A model generated the notes under the pieces. The model searched no databases and was not told the origin of the DNA. It saw only the letters and a list, made by a program, of their open reading frames with translations. From Aggregatibacter kilianii (lineage in GTDB: Bacteria > Pseudomonadota > Gammaproteobacteria > Enterobacterales > Pasteurellaceae), in NCBI RefSeq assembly GCF_003129965.1, contig NZ_NRCJ01000005.1:122554-186553 (forward strand): DNA of 64,000 nucleotides, read 5' to 3'. Positions 54,991 to 62,946 of the stretch are shown here, piece by piece. The stretch's first letter is position 1; every line of letters begins with the position of its first letter. The translations under genes were made by a program, and so were the position numbers.

Positions 54991-55395
54991 ATGAACATTA
55001 CCATTTATCACAACCCAAACTGCGGTACTTCACGCAATGTGCTGGCACTCATCCGCCACGCTGGTATTGAGCCACAAGTGATTGAATATTTGAAAAATCC
55101 GCCAAGTGAAACGACTTTGCGTAATTTAATCAAACGCATGGGCATCACGCCTCGCCAGTTACTTAGGACGAATGTAGTGCCGTATGAAACGCTTGGTTTG
55201 CAAAACGAAAAGTTAAGCGATGACGAACTCATTTCCGCCATGCTTCGTGAACCGATTTTAATCAATCGTCCGATTGTGGTGAGCGAAAAAGGCGTGAAAT
55301 TATGCCGTCCGTCCGAAACAGTTTTGGCATTTTTACCGCCTTTTGCGATCCCGTTTGTCAAAGAAGACGGCGAAATTATTAATCATAAGGAGTAA
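54991..55395 (+). CDS. arsC: Arsenate reductase, glutaredoxin-coupled
   Basis: A 134-residue ArsC of the Spx/ArsC thioredoxin-fold family. The catalytic Cys is in IYHNPNCGTSRNVLAL, and the family IEYLKNPPSE and REPILINRPIVV segments are present. It reduces arsenate to arsenite for export by Acr3. It starts 64 bp after arsR, with AAGGATTGGAGTAACT before the ATG, and acr3 follows 3 bp after its stop. Confidence 0.92.
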   Translation: MNITIYHNPNCGTSRNVLALIRHAGIEPQVIEYLKNPPSETTLRNLIKRMGITPRQLLRTNVVPYETLGLQNEKLSDDELISAMLREPILINRPIVVSEKGVKLCRPSETVLAFLPPFAIPFVKEDGEIINHKE

Positions 55396-55398
55396 ATC

Positions 55399-56415
55399 AT
55401 GGGGTTGTTTGAACGTTTTTTAAGCCTTTGGGTGGCGTTGGCGATTGTGCTGGGCGTGGTTTTGGGTGTTTGGTTGCCCAATGTATTTCAATGGGTTGCA
55501 TCTTTGGAAGTGGCTCATGTGAATTTGCCTGTGGCGATACTGATTTGGCTGATGATTTATCCGATGATGATTCAGATTGATTGGTCGGCAATCAAAGACG
55601 TGGGCAAAAAACCAAAGGGCTTATTTTTAACCTTATTTATCAACTGGTTGGTCAAGCCGTTTACGATGGCGGTGTTCGGCTGGTTGTTTTTTCGGGTGTT
55701 TTTTGCAGGTTGGGTGGACGCACAGTCGGCACAAGAATACATTGCCGGCATGATTTTGCTGGGTGTGGCACCGTGTACAGCAATGGTGTTTGTGTGGTCG
55801 CAACTGGTCAAAGGCGACCCCAATTACACTTTGGTGCAGGTTTCGGTCAATGATTTGATTATGATTGTGGCGTATGCTCCGATTGCAGGCGTATTGCTCG
55901 GCGTAAGCGACATAGAAATTCCGTGGAATACCTTGATTTTAAGCACGGTTTTGTATGTGCTGTTGCCCTTGCTGGCAGGCTGGCTTACCCGCTCTTATTT
56001 ACAAAAATCGGGTAAATCGGTGGCACAATTTTCAGGCAGCCTAAAACCCTTTTCCGTGATGGGCTTGATTTTGACGGTGGTGTTGCTATTCGCCTTTCAA
56101 GCCCAAACCATTATTGCCAACCCTTTGATTATTCTGCTGATTGCTATTCCCCTGCTGGCACAGACTTACGGCATTTTTGCCTTGGCTCACGTTTTGGCAA
56201 AATGGCTCAAATTACCACACGAAATTTCCGCCCCTGCGTGCTTGATTGGCACGAGTAATTTTTTTGAATTGGCGGTGGCGGTGGCAATTTCTTTGTTCGG
56301 TTTGCATTCTGGGGCGGCATTGGCAACGGTGGTCGGTGTGCTGGTGGAAGTGCCTGTGATGCTCTCACTGGTGTGGTGGATAAACCGAAAATCGCTGGGG
56401 AATAAAGGGGTGTAG
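55399..56415 (+). CDS. acr3: Arsenite efflux transporter of the ACR3 family
   Basis: A 338-residue membrane protein with about ten helices of the bile acid/sodium symporter fold. The conserved Cys is in [20 protein letters not shown], and [20 protein letters not shown] is diagnostic of ACR3. It expels arsenite. A one-base variant Kingella DUS (AGGCAGCCTAAA, 56034-56045) lies inside the coding region. Partial copies of its 3' half occur at 57592-57958 and, inverted, at 60809-60960. A DUS follows the stop. Confidence 0.92.
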   Translation: MGLFERFLSLWVALAIVLGVVLGVWLPNVFQWVASLEVAHVNLPVAILIWLMIYPMMIQIDWSAIKDVGKKPKGLFLTLFINWLVKPFTMAVFGWLFFRVFFAGWVDAQSAQEYIAGMILLGVAPCTAMVFVWSQLVKGDPNYTLVQVSVNDLIMIVAYAPIAGVLLGVSDIEIPWNTLILSTVLYVLLPLLAGWLTRSYLQKSGKSVAQFSGSLKPFSVMGLILTVVLLFAFQAQTIIANPLIILLIAIPLLAQTYGIFALAHVLAKWLKLPHEISAPACLIGTSNFFELAVAVAISLFGLHSGAALATVVGVLVEVPVMLSLVWWINRKSLGNKGV

Positions 56416-56422
56416 GTTTTTC

Positions 56423-56434
56423 AGGCAGCCTGAA
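56423..56434. promoter_or_regulatory. Kingella-type DNA uptake sequence
   Basis: AGGCAGCCTGAA, 7 bp after the acr3 stop, within TTTTTCAGGCAGCCTGAAAG. It may also act as part of a weak terminator. Confidence 0.75.
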
Positions 56435-56498
56435 AGTTATTTTGCAAAATTTAAAAATAAAAACACCGCTTGAACATCAATCCAAACGGTGTTTTAAA

Positions 56499-57113
56499 TT
56501 AACTGACTTTTAATTCCGCCCAAGCCCTTTTGATGATTTCTTGACTGGCTTGTAATGCCAAAAATGCCAAAACAAACGCCACAATTAAATCAGGATATTT
56601 TGATTGAAAAAAATAAACTGCCATACCCGCCAAAATTACCGCCACATTACCAATCGCATCGTTTCGGGAACACACCCACACACTGCGGACATTGCTGTCG
56701 CCATCACGAAATTTTAATAATATCAACAATGCCGACACATTGATCAATAACGCCAAAAATCCCACAATGCTCATTTCAGAATAACTGGGCATTTCCCCAT
56801 AAAACACACGATAAATGGTTGTCATTAAAATAAATAAACCAAAACCGCCCATCGTTAGCCCCTTAACCATAGATGCTTTGGCTCGGTAACTTAACGCCAT
56901 TGGCAAAACAATCAAACTTATCAAATAATTGGCACTGTCGCCCAAGAAATCCAAACTGTCCGACAACAGCGAAGTTGAACCTGATTTAACCCCCATCACA
57001 ATTTCCACAAAAAACATTGATAAATTTAATATCAAGACAATCCACAAGGCTTTTTTGTACTTGGGCGATTGATGAATGGGCTGATTTGAACCACAACAAT
57101 TTTGGCACGCCAT
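56499..57113 (-). CDS. Cation diffusion facilitator family efflux transporter
   Basis: A 204-residue CDF-type protein. A Cys-rich start (MACQNCCGSNQ) precedes five or six transmembrane helices. The HxxxD-type metal motif is modified to DSLDFLGDSANYL, and a second motif is SRNDAIGNVAVIL. It lacks a long cytoplasmic domain, so it is at the small end of the family. It exports a divalent metal, probably Zn, Cd or similar. The promoter is of MerR type and shared with the divergent MerR gene, its likely regulator. Confidence 0.82.
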   Translation of the reverse strand: MACQNCCGSNQPIHQSPKYKKALWIVLILNLSMFFVEIVMGVKSGSTSLLSDSLDFLGDSANYLISLIVLPMALSYRAKASMVKGLTMGGFGLFILMTTIYRVFYGEMPSYSEMSIVGFLALLINVSALLILLKFRDGDSNVRSVWVCSRNDAIGNVAVILAGMAVYFFQSKYPDLIVAFVLAFLALQASQEIIKRAWAELKVS

Positions 57114-57148
57114 TTTTTTTGCTCCTGTTTTAAGATGAAATTTGCTAT

Positions 57149-57179
57149 ACTATAAACTCCGTAGTCATTACAGGGTCAA
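57149..57179 (-). promoter_or_regulatory. MerR-type promoter of the cation efflux gene
   Basis: On the minus strand TTGACC and TATAGT are separated by 19 bp, the long spacer typical of MerR-activated promoters. The spacer holds the imperfect dyad ACCCTGTA...TACGGAGT. Confidence 0.8.
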
Positions 57180-57185
57180 GCCAAA

Positions 57186-57584
57186 ATGTCAAAATTTTTT
57201 AAAATAAAACAAGCCAGTGAACAAACAGGCGTACATTTGGAAACCATTCGTTATTATGAAAAACAAGGCTTAATCGCCCCTACACATCAACAAAACGGCT
57301 ATCGTGTGTTTGATGAAAATCAGTTAGAACAATTACGCTTTATTAAAACTTGCCGTAATATCGGTCTTTCTTTAAGTAACATCAAAACGCTGTTGCAATT
57401 ACAACAAACGCCTAGCAAACAATGCAATGAAATCAATGCACTTGCCGAGCAACATTTGGCATATTTGGACGAACAAATCACAGAACTACAACAAGTTAAA
57501 ACTTTTCTAATGCAATTTGTGGGTTGTGAAAATAAAACGGTTGATAAGTGTCAGATTATTCAAGGTATTAAAGAAAAAGAATAG
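57186..57584 (+). CDS. MerR family metal-responsive regulator (CadR/ZntR/PbrR-like)
   Basis: A 132-residue MerR protein. The HTH/wing region is [20 protein letters not shown] with EKQGLIAP. A dimerisation helix follows, and metal-binding Cys candidates are in SKQCNEIN and [12 protein letters not shown]. The spacing resembles CadR/PbrR/ZntR rather than CueR. It is divergent from the cation efflux gene and overlaps its operator region, so it probably activates that promoter in response to a divalent metal. A DUS and an acr3 fragment follow immediately. Confidence 0.86.
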   Translation: MSKFFKIKQASEQTGVHLETIRYYEKQGLIAPTHQQNGYRVFDENQLEQLRFIKTCRNIGLSLSNIKTLLQLQQTPSKQCNEINALAEQHLAYLDEQITELQQVKTFLMQFVGCENKTVDKCQIIQGIKEKE

Positions 57585-57591
57585 CGGAATA

Positions 57592-57958
57592 TTTTTCAGG
57601 CAGCCTGAAACCTTTTTCCATTATGGGTTTGATTTTGACGGTGGTGTTGCTGTTTGCCTTTCAAACCCAAACCATTATTGCCAATCCCTTGATTATTTTG
57701 CTGATTGCCATTCCCTTGCTGGCACAGACTTACGGCATTTTTGCCTTGGCTCACGTTTTGGCAAAATAGCTCAAATTACCACACGAAATTTCCGCCCCTG
57801 CGTGCTTGATTGGCACGAGTAATTTTTTTGAATTGGCGGTGGCAATTTCTTTGTTCGGTTTGCACTCGGGGGCGGCATTGGCAACGGTGGTCGGTGTGCT
57901 GGTGGAAGTGCCTGTGATGCTCTCGCTAGTGTGGTGGCTTAATCGGCAGGTAAAATAA
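57592..57958 (+). pseudogene. 3' fragment of acr3 (second copy)
   Basis: The sequence matches acr3 from about 56030 to its 3' end ([34 protein letters not shown]). It carries a TAG in place of a Trp codon near 57766 and a 6-bp deletion in the repeated GTGGCG stretch. Similarity starts exactly at a DUS (57598-57609), so a full gene was probably never present here. Confidence 0.85.
57598..57609. promoter_or_regulatory. Kingella-type DNA uptake sequence at a recombination joint
   Basis: AGGCAGCCTGAA at the start of the acr3 fragment. It corresponds to the variant site inside the intact acr3 (56034-56045). Confidence 0.75.
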
Positions 57959-57962
57959 CGAT

Positions 57963-57994
57963 GTGCCGTCTGAAACTTATTTTTCAGACGGCAT
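57963..57994. terminator. Neisseria-type DUS pair forming a hairpin
   Basis: GTGCCGTCTGAA and TTCAGACGGCAT form an inverted repeat; the minus-strand arm reads ATGCCGTCTGAA, the extended Neisseria DUS. Such pairs serve as terminators in Neisseria. It lies between the acr3 fragment and the quinone oxidoreductase remnant. Confidence 0.82.
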
Positions 57995-58010
57995 ATTTAC
58001 CTTAAAACAA

Positions 58011-58590
58011 TCAAACCTTTACCAAAATCTTCCCAATCTGTGCATTGCTTTCCATATAACGGTGAGCTTCCGCCATTTCATCAAAAGCAAAAACTTTGTC
58101 AATTTCTGGTTTTAATTGACCGCTTGCTAAGCCGTCAAACACGAATTTTTTCGCTTGAGCGAGTTTTTCTGGTACGGTAGTGATTTCAAACAATTCATAG
58201 CCTCGCACGGTTAAGTGTTTGCCTAAAATTGGGAACACAGGCACGGCGATATCATCGTGGCTTAATGCACCGTAGATGATGTATTTGCCGTCTTGTGTCA
58301 TTGCGTTGATAATTTTTGCTGCTTCTTTGCCACCCACAGGGTCGAACACCAAATTCACGCCTTTGCCGTTTGTAATTTCTAGTAATTTAGCCGTAACGTC
58401 ATCTTCTTTGGTGGCAATCACAAAATCCGCCCCTTTCTGTAAAAGCACATCGCCTTTGGCGTGCGTGCGAGACAGAGCAATCACGTTTGCCCCTTGCATT
58501 TTGGCGATTTGAATGGTGGCAATGCCTACCGAGCTGGTCGCTCCGCCCAATACAACAAAATCGCCTTTTTGCACTGTAATGGTACGTTGG
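58011..58590 (-). pseudogene. Zinc-type alcohol dehydrogenase/quinone oxidoreductase, 5' truncated
   Basis: The C-terminal half of an MDR-family oxidoreductase is present: nucleotide-binding VLGGATSSVGIATIQIAK, LVFDPVGGKEAAKII and the end HRYMESNAQIGKILVKV. The open frame continues upstream to 58721, but that part is unrelated sequence that includes the copper-type promoter. The N-terminal catalytic domain is missing, so the gene is truncated. Confidence 0.8.
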
Positions 58591-58657
58591 CATATCTCTA
58601 CTACAAGCAGTAGGATTTTGAGAAAAATTTTCAAATGATAGAATTTTTTCAGATTAC

Positions 58658-58688
58658 TTGACCTTAACCCTAGGTCAAGCTTTAACAT
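58658..58688 (+). promoter_or_regulatory. CueR-type promoter of the DUF411-multicopper oxidase operon
   Basis: TTGACC (58658-58663), a 19-bp spacer and TAACAT (58683-58688). The spacer contains a perfect dyad with the -35, TTGACCT...AGGTCAA (58658-58664 / 58672-58678). It closely follows the layout of copper-responsive CueR promoters. No cueR gene was found in the window. Confidence 0.75.
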
Positions 58689-58724
58689 TGCGCCATTCCA
58701 TCTCAATAAAAATAAGGACATCTT

Positions 58725-59180
58725 ATGAAATTACATAAATTTACCCGCTCATTGTTGCTTTTAAGTTTAGGGATAACCGCTTGTGCTCAAGCACAAACAC
58801 TTTCTATGGAAGTGTGGAAAAGCCCGACTTGTGGCTGTTGTAATGAATGGATCAGCTATATGCAGAAAAACGGTTTTGAGATTAAAGTCAACGAAACAGG
58901 CAATTATGATGCTCATAAGCGCTTTAACATTAAATATGAACATGCTTCTTGCCACACAGCCGTGATTGATGGCTATGTGATTGAAGGACATGTACCTGCT
59001 GAGGATATCAAACGTTTACTCGCAGAAAAACCCGATGCAGTTGGCTTGTCCGCACCTGGCATGCCGATTGGTTCACCAGGTATGGACGGTGAAGCATACG
59101 GCGGACGCAAAGATCCTTATGATGTTATTTTAATTAAGAAAAACGGTGAAAGTGAAGTGTTCAAATCCTATAACCAATAG
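58725..59180 (+). CDS. DUF411 family protein, probable copper-linked lipoprotein
   Basis: A 151-residue exported protein. The signal peptide ends in a lipobox-like ITAC, which would give lipidated Cys20. The mature part has a thioredoxin-like start with KSPTCGCCNEWI (CxCC near residues 36-39) and conserved ASCHTAVIDGYVIEGHVP. DUF411 (CopG-like) proteins accompany copper-resistance genes. It is cotranscribed with the multicopper oxidase 11 bp later. Function (copper binding or delivery) is inferred from context. Confidence 0.85.
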   Translation: MKLHKFTRSLLLLSLGITACAQAQTLSMEVWKSPTCGCCNEWISYMQKNGFEIKVNETGNYDAHKRFNIKYEHASCHTAVIDGYVIEGHVPAEDIKRLLAEKPDAVGLSAPGMPIGSPGMDGEAYGGRKDPYDVILIKKNGESEVFKSYNQ

Positions 59181-59191
59181 GGGGGGAAAGA

Positions 59192-60739
59192 ATGAAACGT
59201 CGAGATTTTTTACGTTATGGAATTGGAATTAGCTTAGCCAGTAGCTCGCTTTATAGCCTTGCGAATATGATGAACCACGCACAACATGGCAATATGGCGA
59301 TGATGCATTCAGTACCTACTGGCCTAATGCCAACTGAGGCAATGCCTTCAGGTTTATCGCTTAATGGGATATTGCCAAAACTTGCTAATCAATCGACTCA
59401 AGCAGGGCTATTCACAGCCACTTTAAAAGCAGAGCCAATTAAAATTCGCCTCGCAGACAATAAAGAAACGGAATTTTGGGCTTATAACGGACAACTACCA
59501 GGGCCACAAATTGAAGTATTTGAAGGCGACACCGTAGAAATTGAATTTATCAATCACCTACCACAACCCTCAACAGTACATTGGCACGGCTTAGATGTAC
59601 CAAATGAGGCGGATGGTAACCCGATGGATATGGTTGAACCGCAAGGGAAAAAAGTCTATCGCTTTACGCTACCTCAAGGCAGTGCTGGGACATATTGGTA
59701 CCACCCTCATCCACATGACCATGTTTCCGAACAAGTCTATAAAGGCTTAGCAGGCACTTTCGTTGTTAAAGCGAAAAATGATCCGCTTGCACACCTTCCT
59801 GAACAACATTGGGTGATTTCCGATCTGCGTTTAAATGCCGATGGCACCATTCCAGCAAACACGATGTTAGATTGGATGAACGGTCGTGAGGGTGAATTTG
59901 TGTTAATCAACGGTCAATATCAGCCCCAGATTCAAGTGAAAACGAATGAACGAATCCGTCTTTGGAATGCCACTAGCGCTCGTTATTTTCGTTTAAACAT
60001 TCCAGGGGTGAAATGGATTGTGGTGGGTACCGAAGGTGGTTTACTTGAAAAACCTCGCTCGCCTGTTGATGAACTGCTACTTACACCAGCCGAACGCGTT
60101 GAAGTGATTATGGTGGGTGAAACGCAAGGAACAGTCAATTTACAAAGCGGTTATTATGATCGCCGTAAGATGATGGTGCAAGAACAGCCTAAAGATCTCA
60201 CTTTAGCCACAATTCAGGTGAAATCAGAACCTGTTCAGTTACCTGAAAGCTTAAGGTCCTTCCCTAACTGGGATGAGCCAAAGCAGGTTCGCCAAATTCG
60301 CTTTAGTGAAAAAATGATGAACCATACGAATATGCCAATGATGAATCACGGTACACATCACGCTACTACAACACCAACGGACAACCCTATTCCACCAATG
60401 ATGAATGGTATGTTCTTAATCAACGGTCAAACCTTTGATATGAACCGTATTGATTTTGTTGCCAAATTGAATGAAGTGGAACAGTGGGAAATTTTCAATG
60501 AAAGCCATATGGATCATCCGTTCCATTTGCACGGCACTCAATTTGAAGTGATTCAACATACATTAAACGGCAAAACCTTCAAGCCAGAAGGCAGGGCGTT
60601 AAAAGATGTAGTCAATTTGCGCCCTTATGAAAAAGTGATTATTCGCTTTAAGCAAGGACACACTGGGTTGAAAATGTACCATTGCCATATTTTGGAACAT
60701 GAAAATCTCGGTATGATGGGGATGTTTAAAGTGGAATAG
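59192..60739 (+). CDS. Multicopper oxidase (CueO-like)
   Basis: A 515-residue cupredoxin-fold oxidase. It has a Tat-type signal (MKRRDFLRYGIG) and a Met/His-rich segment after it (MMNHAQHGNMAMMHS). Copper sites are visible: HWHG in STVHWHGLDVP, HPHPHDH in YWYHPHPHDH, HPFHLHG and the type 1/trinuclear HCHILEHENLGMMG. A second Met/His-rich loop (MMNHTNMPMMNHGTHH) may bind Cu(I). It likely oxidises periplasmic Cu(I). No uptake sequence of either type was seen inside. Confidence 0.92.
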   Translation: MKRRDFLRYGIGISLASSSLYSLANMMNHAQHGNMAMMHSVPTGLMPTEAMPSGLSLNGILPKLANQSTQAGLFTATLKAEPIKIRLADNKETEFWAYNGQLPGPQIEVFEGDTVEIEFINHLPQPSTVHWHGLDVPNEADGNPMDMVEPQGKKVYRFTLPQGSAGTYWYHPHPHDHVSEQVYKGLAGTFVVKAKNDPLAHLPEQHWVISDLRLNADGTIPANTMLDWMNGREGEFVLINGQYQPQIQVKTNERIRLWNATSARYFRLNIPGVKWIVVGTEGGLLEKPRSPVDELLLTPAERVEVIMVGETQGTVNLQSGYYDRRKMMVQEQPKDLTLATIQVKSEPVQLPESLRSFPNWDEPKQVRQIRFSEKMMNHTNMPMMNHGTHHATTTPTDNPIPPMMNGMFLINGQTFDMNRIDFVAKLNEVEQWEIFNESHMDHPFHLHGTQFEVIQHTLNGKTFKPEGRALKDVVNLRPYEKVIIRFKQGHTGLKMYHCHILEHENLGMMGMFKVE

Positions 60740-60763
60740 TGGTATCTAACCATAAAAAACAGA

Positions 60764-60800
60764 GGGATTTTCGTGAAAATTTGTAAATCGCGAAAATCCC
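60764..60800. repeat. Inverted repeat after the multicopper oxidase gene
   Basis: GGGATTTTCG and CGAAAATCCC are perfect 10-bp arms 17 bp apart. No T run follows, so terminator function is uncertain. Confidence 0.5.
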
Positions 60801-60808
60801 ACTGCTTA

Positions 60809-60960
60809 TCACTGCCTATTCCAACGGTTTAACAATGCAACAAGTGAGAGCATCACAGGCACTTCAACCAATACACCAACCACAGTCGCTAACGCCGCGC
60901 CCGAATGCAAGCCAAACAAGGAAATCGCCACCGCCACCGCCAATTCAAAAAAATTACTGG
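60809..60960 (-). pseudogene. 3' fragment of an acr3-type gene (third copy, inverted)
   Basis: Minus-strand sequence encodes [20 protein letters not shown] and [14 protein letters not shown], then ends LLNRWNRQ and a stop. It matches the acr3 3' end but diverges at the last codons, so it derives from a different acr3 allele. It is cut off at 60960, where an IS-like end begins. Confidence 0.8.
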
Positions 60961-61011
60961 TGGTGTCCTGAAAAGTGTACTGGGTTAAATTTGTTTGGGA
61001 TGATTGATTGC

Positions 61012-61354
61012 CTAAAATCCAATGTTAAATGATTTAATATGATAAAACATTGATTTGAAAAAACAGCAACTACGCCTAACGGCTCTGCTTAATCTGTGCC
61101 GAATCCGACAGTTATTACCCTCAATCGCTTTAGTATGTTGCTTACCCACCCATTGGTCACCGGTATCAGAAAACGCATTTACAAAAGCATCCCAATTATC
61201 GCCGGCAATACGTTCATAGCTTACTTTGAGTTCTTTTAAACGCTGCTTTAAAGCCAAAGCGGTTTGCAAATCACGTTTGCCCCAAACAAATGCCACGATT
61301 TCACTTGTCTTGGCATGATAACCGATGTAGATACGGTATTTTTGGTCTATCCGA
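61012..61354 (-). mobile_element. IS1-family transposase remnant
   Basis: The minus-strand C-terminal portion of an IS1-type (InsB-like) transposase: YRIYIGYHAKTSEIVAFVWG, then GKQHTKAIEGNNCRIRHRLS, the region carrying the catalytic Glu. The N-terminal half and catalytic Asp region are missing, and the frame runs out into flavodoxin-derived sequence. It is a dead fragment that replaced the 5' part of the neighbouring flavodoxin gene. Confidence 0.7.
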
Positions 61355-61608
61355 TTTGGTGGTACAAAATGCCAATGGCGCTTTATTCTTTGCTCGAGCA
61401 AGTAGACTTTAGTGGGAAAAATATTGTGCCGGTGGTTGGTCATGGTGGCAGTCGTTTGGGTGGAACGGATAAAGATATTCAGCAACTTCAACCACAAGCC
61501 AACGTGAAAAACGGTTTTGAGGCGTATTTGCATAAAACGGTAAGGGCTGAACAACAAGTGGAAAAAAGATTAGCTAAATTCTTAACCGAAAATGGTTATA
61601 CAAAATAA
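61336..61608 (+). pseudogene. Flavodoxin-like gene, 3' fragment
   Basis: The sequence encodes FLVYPIWWYKMPMALYSLLE, then VDFSGKNIVPVVGHGGSRLG and a C-terminal AEQQVEKRLAKFLTENGY. These are the central and C-terminal parts of a flavodoxin/NAD(P)H reductase-like fold. The FMN phosphate loop (N-terminus) is missing, and the upstream DNA is transposase remnant. Likely non-functional. Confidence 0.75.
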
Positions 61609-61657
61609 AAATGTAGGGACACACAGCGTATGTCCCTACCATTTAAATTTCAATTTT

Positions 61658-62344
61658 ATGAAGAAAAAATATCTCCTCCAACTCGCTCAAGATTTGGTTC
61701 TAACGGCAATATTGCTTTCTCTTTTTGGCTATCATCTTTATGAAGAAATCACGCACGAATGGCTCGGCTTGGTCTTTTTTGCTTTGATTATCTCACATCT
61801 TTCACTGAATACATGGTGGCTCAAAAAGACCTTTTCAGGCAGTTATAACAGCTATCGCATTTTGCAAAGTGCGGTCAATTTTGCAACTTTTTTGTCATTT
61901 TTAACCGCTTGTATCAGTGGCATTATGCTTTCTAAACATCTATTGGTGGAAATGCTATTCCACTCTACCACAGATTTAATGCGAAAAATTCATATGACCA
62001 GCACCCATTGGTTGCAAATTTTAGTGGGTGTACATTTGGGGTTACATTGGAAACCTATTGCTAATTTATTCGCAAATGGCTACCGTTTAGATCTTGAACA
62101 TTGGCTTGCACGCAGGCTTATTCCAGCTTGTTGGCTGATTATTGCCGCTTATGGTATTTTCGTTTTTGTGCAACGAGAGTTGTTACCCTATTTATTGCTA
62201 CAAGTAGATTTTGCCTATTTCAATTATGATGAATCGCAAGCGGTCTTTTATTTTGACTTTCTTGCGATTTTAATTGCGCTGGCTTACAGCACAAGATTTT
62301 TGGTTTGGTTCTTTTTATTTAGGAAAAAAGATGTCAAAAGTTAA
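61658..62344 (+). CDS. DUF4405 family membrane cytochrome b-like protein
   Basis: A 228-residue membrane protein with four or five hydrophobic helices. Paired His residues in helices (FALIISHLSLNTWWL; RKIHMTSTHWLQILVGVHLG) suit heme b ligation, as in DUF4405 proteins. I chose the ATG at 61658 (MKKKYLLQLAQDLVL). An uptake sequence (AAAGTGCGGT near 61865) lies in the coding region, showing long residence in Pasteurellaceae. It may once have been paired with the flavodoxin-like gene upstream. The electron-transfer role is inferred. Confidence 0.7.
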   Translation: MKKKYLLQLAQDLVLTAILLSLFGYHLYEEITHEWLGLVFFALIISHLSLNTWWLKKTFSGSYNSYRILQSAVNFATFLSFLTACISGIMLSKHLLVEMLFHSTTDLMRKIHMTSTHWLQILVGVHLGLHWKPIANLFANGYRLDLEHWLARRLIPACWLIIAAYGIFVFVQRELLPYLLLQVDFAYFNYDESQAVFYFDFLAILIALAYSTRFLVWFFLFRKKDVKS

Positions 62345-62439
62345 ATCTATTTAGATATTCTGTATAAATAACCTAAATGGCGGATAGATAGAAACGATCT
62401 TATACTCGCCACAATTTTATTAATTAAGGATAGCCAAAT

Positions 62440-62652
62440 ATGAAGAAAATTAATGTTGCCATTGTGGGGAGTGGGTATTCTACCCGTATTTTCCACGTTC
62501 CCTTTTTTAAAAATGATCATCGGTTTAACGTGATAAAATTTTTTGAGCGTTCAACCACTCGGGCATTAGCATGGTTCCCCAACATTGATATTGTGTCAAA
62601 TTTTGAAAAGTTACTGACTGATGAGGTGGATTTAATCGTGATTAGTCAATAA
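62440..62652 (+). pseudogene. Gfo/Idh/MocA-type oxidoreductase, N-terminal fragment
   Basis: The 70 codons encode a Rossmann start, KINVAIVGSGYSTRIFHVPF, then ERSTTRALAWFPNIDIVSNF and EVDLIVIS, stopping at TAA. Full-length family members have about 350 residues, so only the NAD-binding half-domain remains. Good ribosome binding (AAGGATAG) is retained. The break coincides with the beginning of AT-rich, gene-free DNA. Confidence 0.8.
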
Positions 62653-62912
62653 GTGTAAAAATGGTATAATCAACTCAATGAATTTATGGACAAATATTAT
62701 CTGTTTGGTATTTTATAGTAAGTACATTGTGTAAAAATAAAATCTGAAATCTAGTCTTTTTATTCTTTATTTTTACGTATTCACACTTCAATTTTGACAA
62801 ATTAATATTTAATTGATTGATTTTAAAGCATTTTATAATTTACATTTTATAAATGATATAGAAACAACCGTTCTGAGTTACATATAAGTAAAATATAACT
62901 CAAATATATTAT

Positions 62913-62946
62913 GAGAAGCCTTTTGTTATAAGGCTTCTCTTTTTTT
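62913..62946 (+). terminator. Terminator-like hairpin; candidate right attachment site
   Basis: GAGAAGCCTT and AAGGCTTCTC form a perfect 10-bp stem followed by a T run. It matches 48614-48647 at 29 of 34 positions. No gene immediately upstream needs it, which makes it stand out. Confidence 0.55.

Larger units (their letters stand above)
48614..62946 (+). mobile_element. Putative integrative element (SE-like) with metal-resistance cargo
   Basis: About 14.3 kb downstream of ssb, bounded by two related 34-bp hairpin/T-run sequences (48614-48647 and 62913-62946). The left end carries four adjacent recombinase-module genes in one direction. The remainder is arsenic, cation and multicopper-oxidase cargo mixed with gene fragments. 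The module composition and order match what I recall of strand-biased circularizing integrative elements (intA-tfp-intB-srap). The right boundary is uncertain: native-looking DNA with an uptake sequence (61865) lies inside it, so the true end may be nearer 60.9 kb, or the region may be a composite. Confidence 0.55.

Noticed and set aside
58591..58721. Full 236-residue quinone oxidoreductase starting at 58721
   Set aside because: The first 45 or so codons are unrelated to the family and overlap the copper-type promoter on the other strand. The gene is truncated.
48652..62842. AATTTTGACA motifs at 48652 and 62816 as element ends
   Set aside because: They share about ten bases and then only AT-rich similarity. 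The hairpin repeat is a better boundary candidate.
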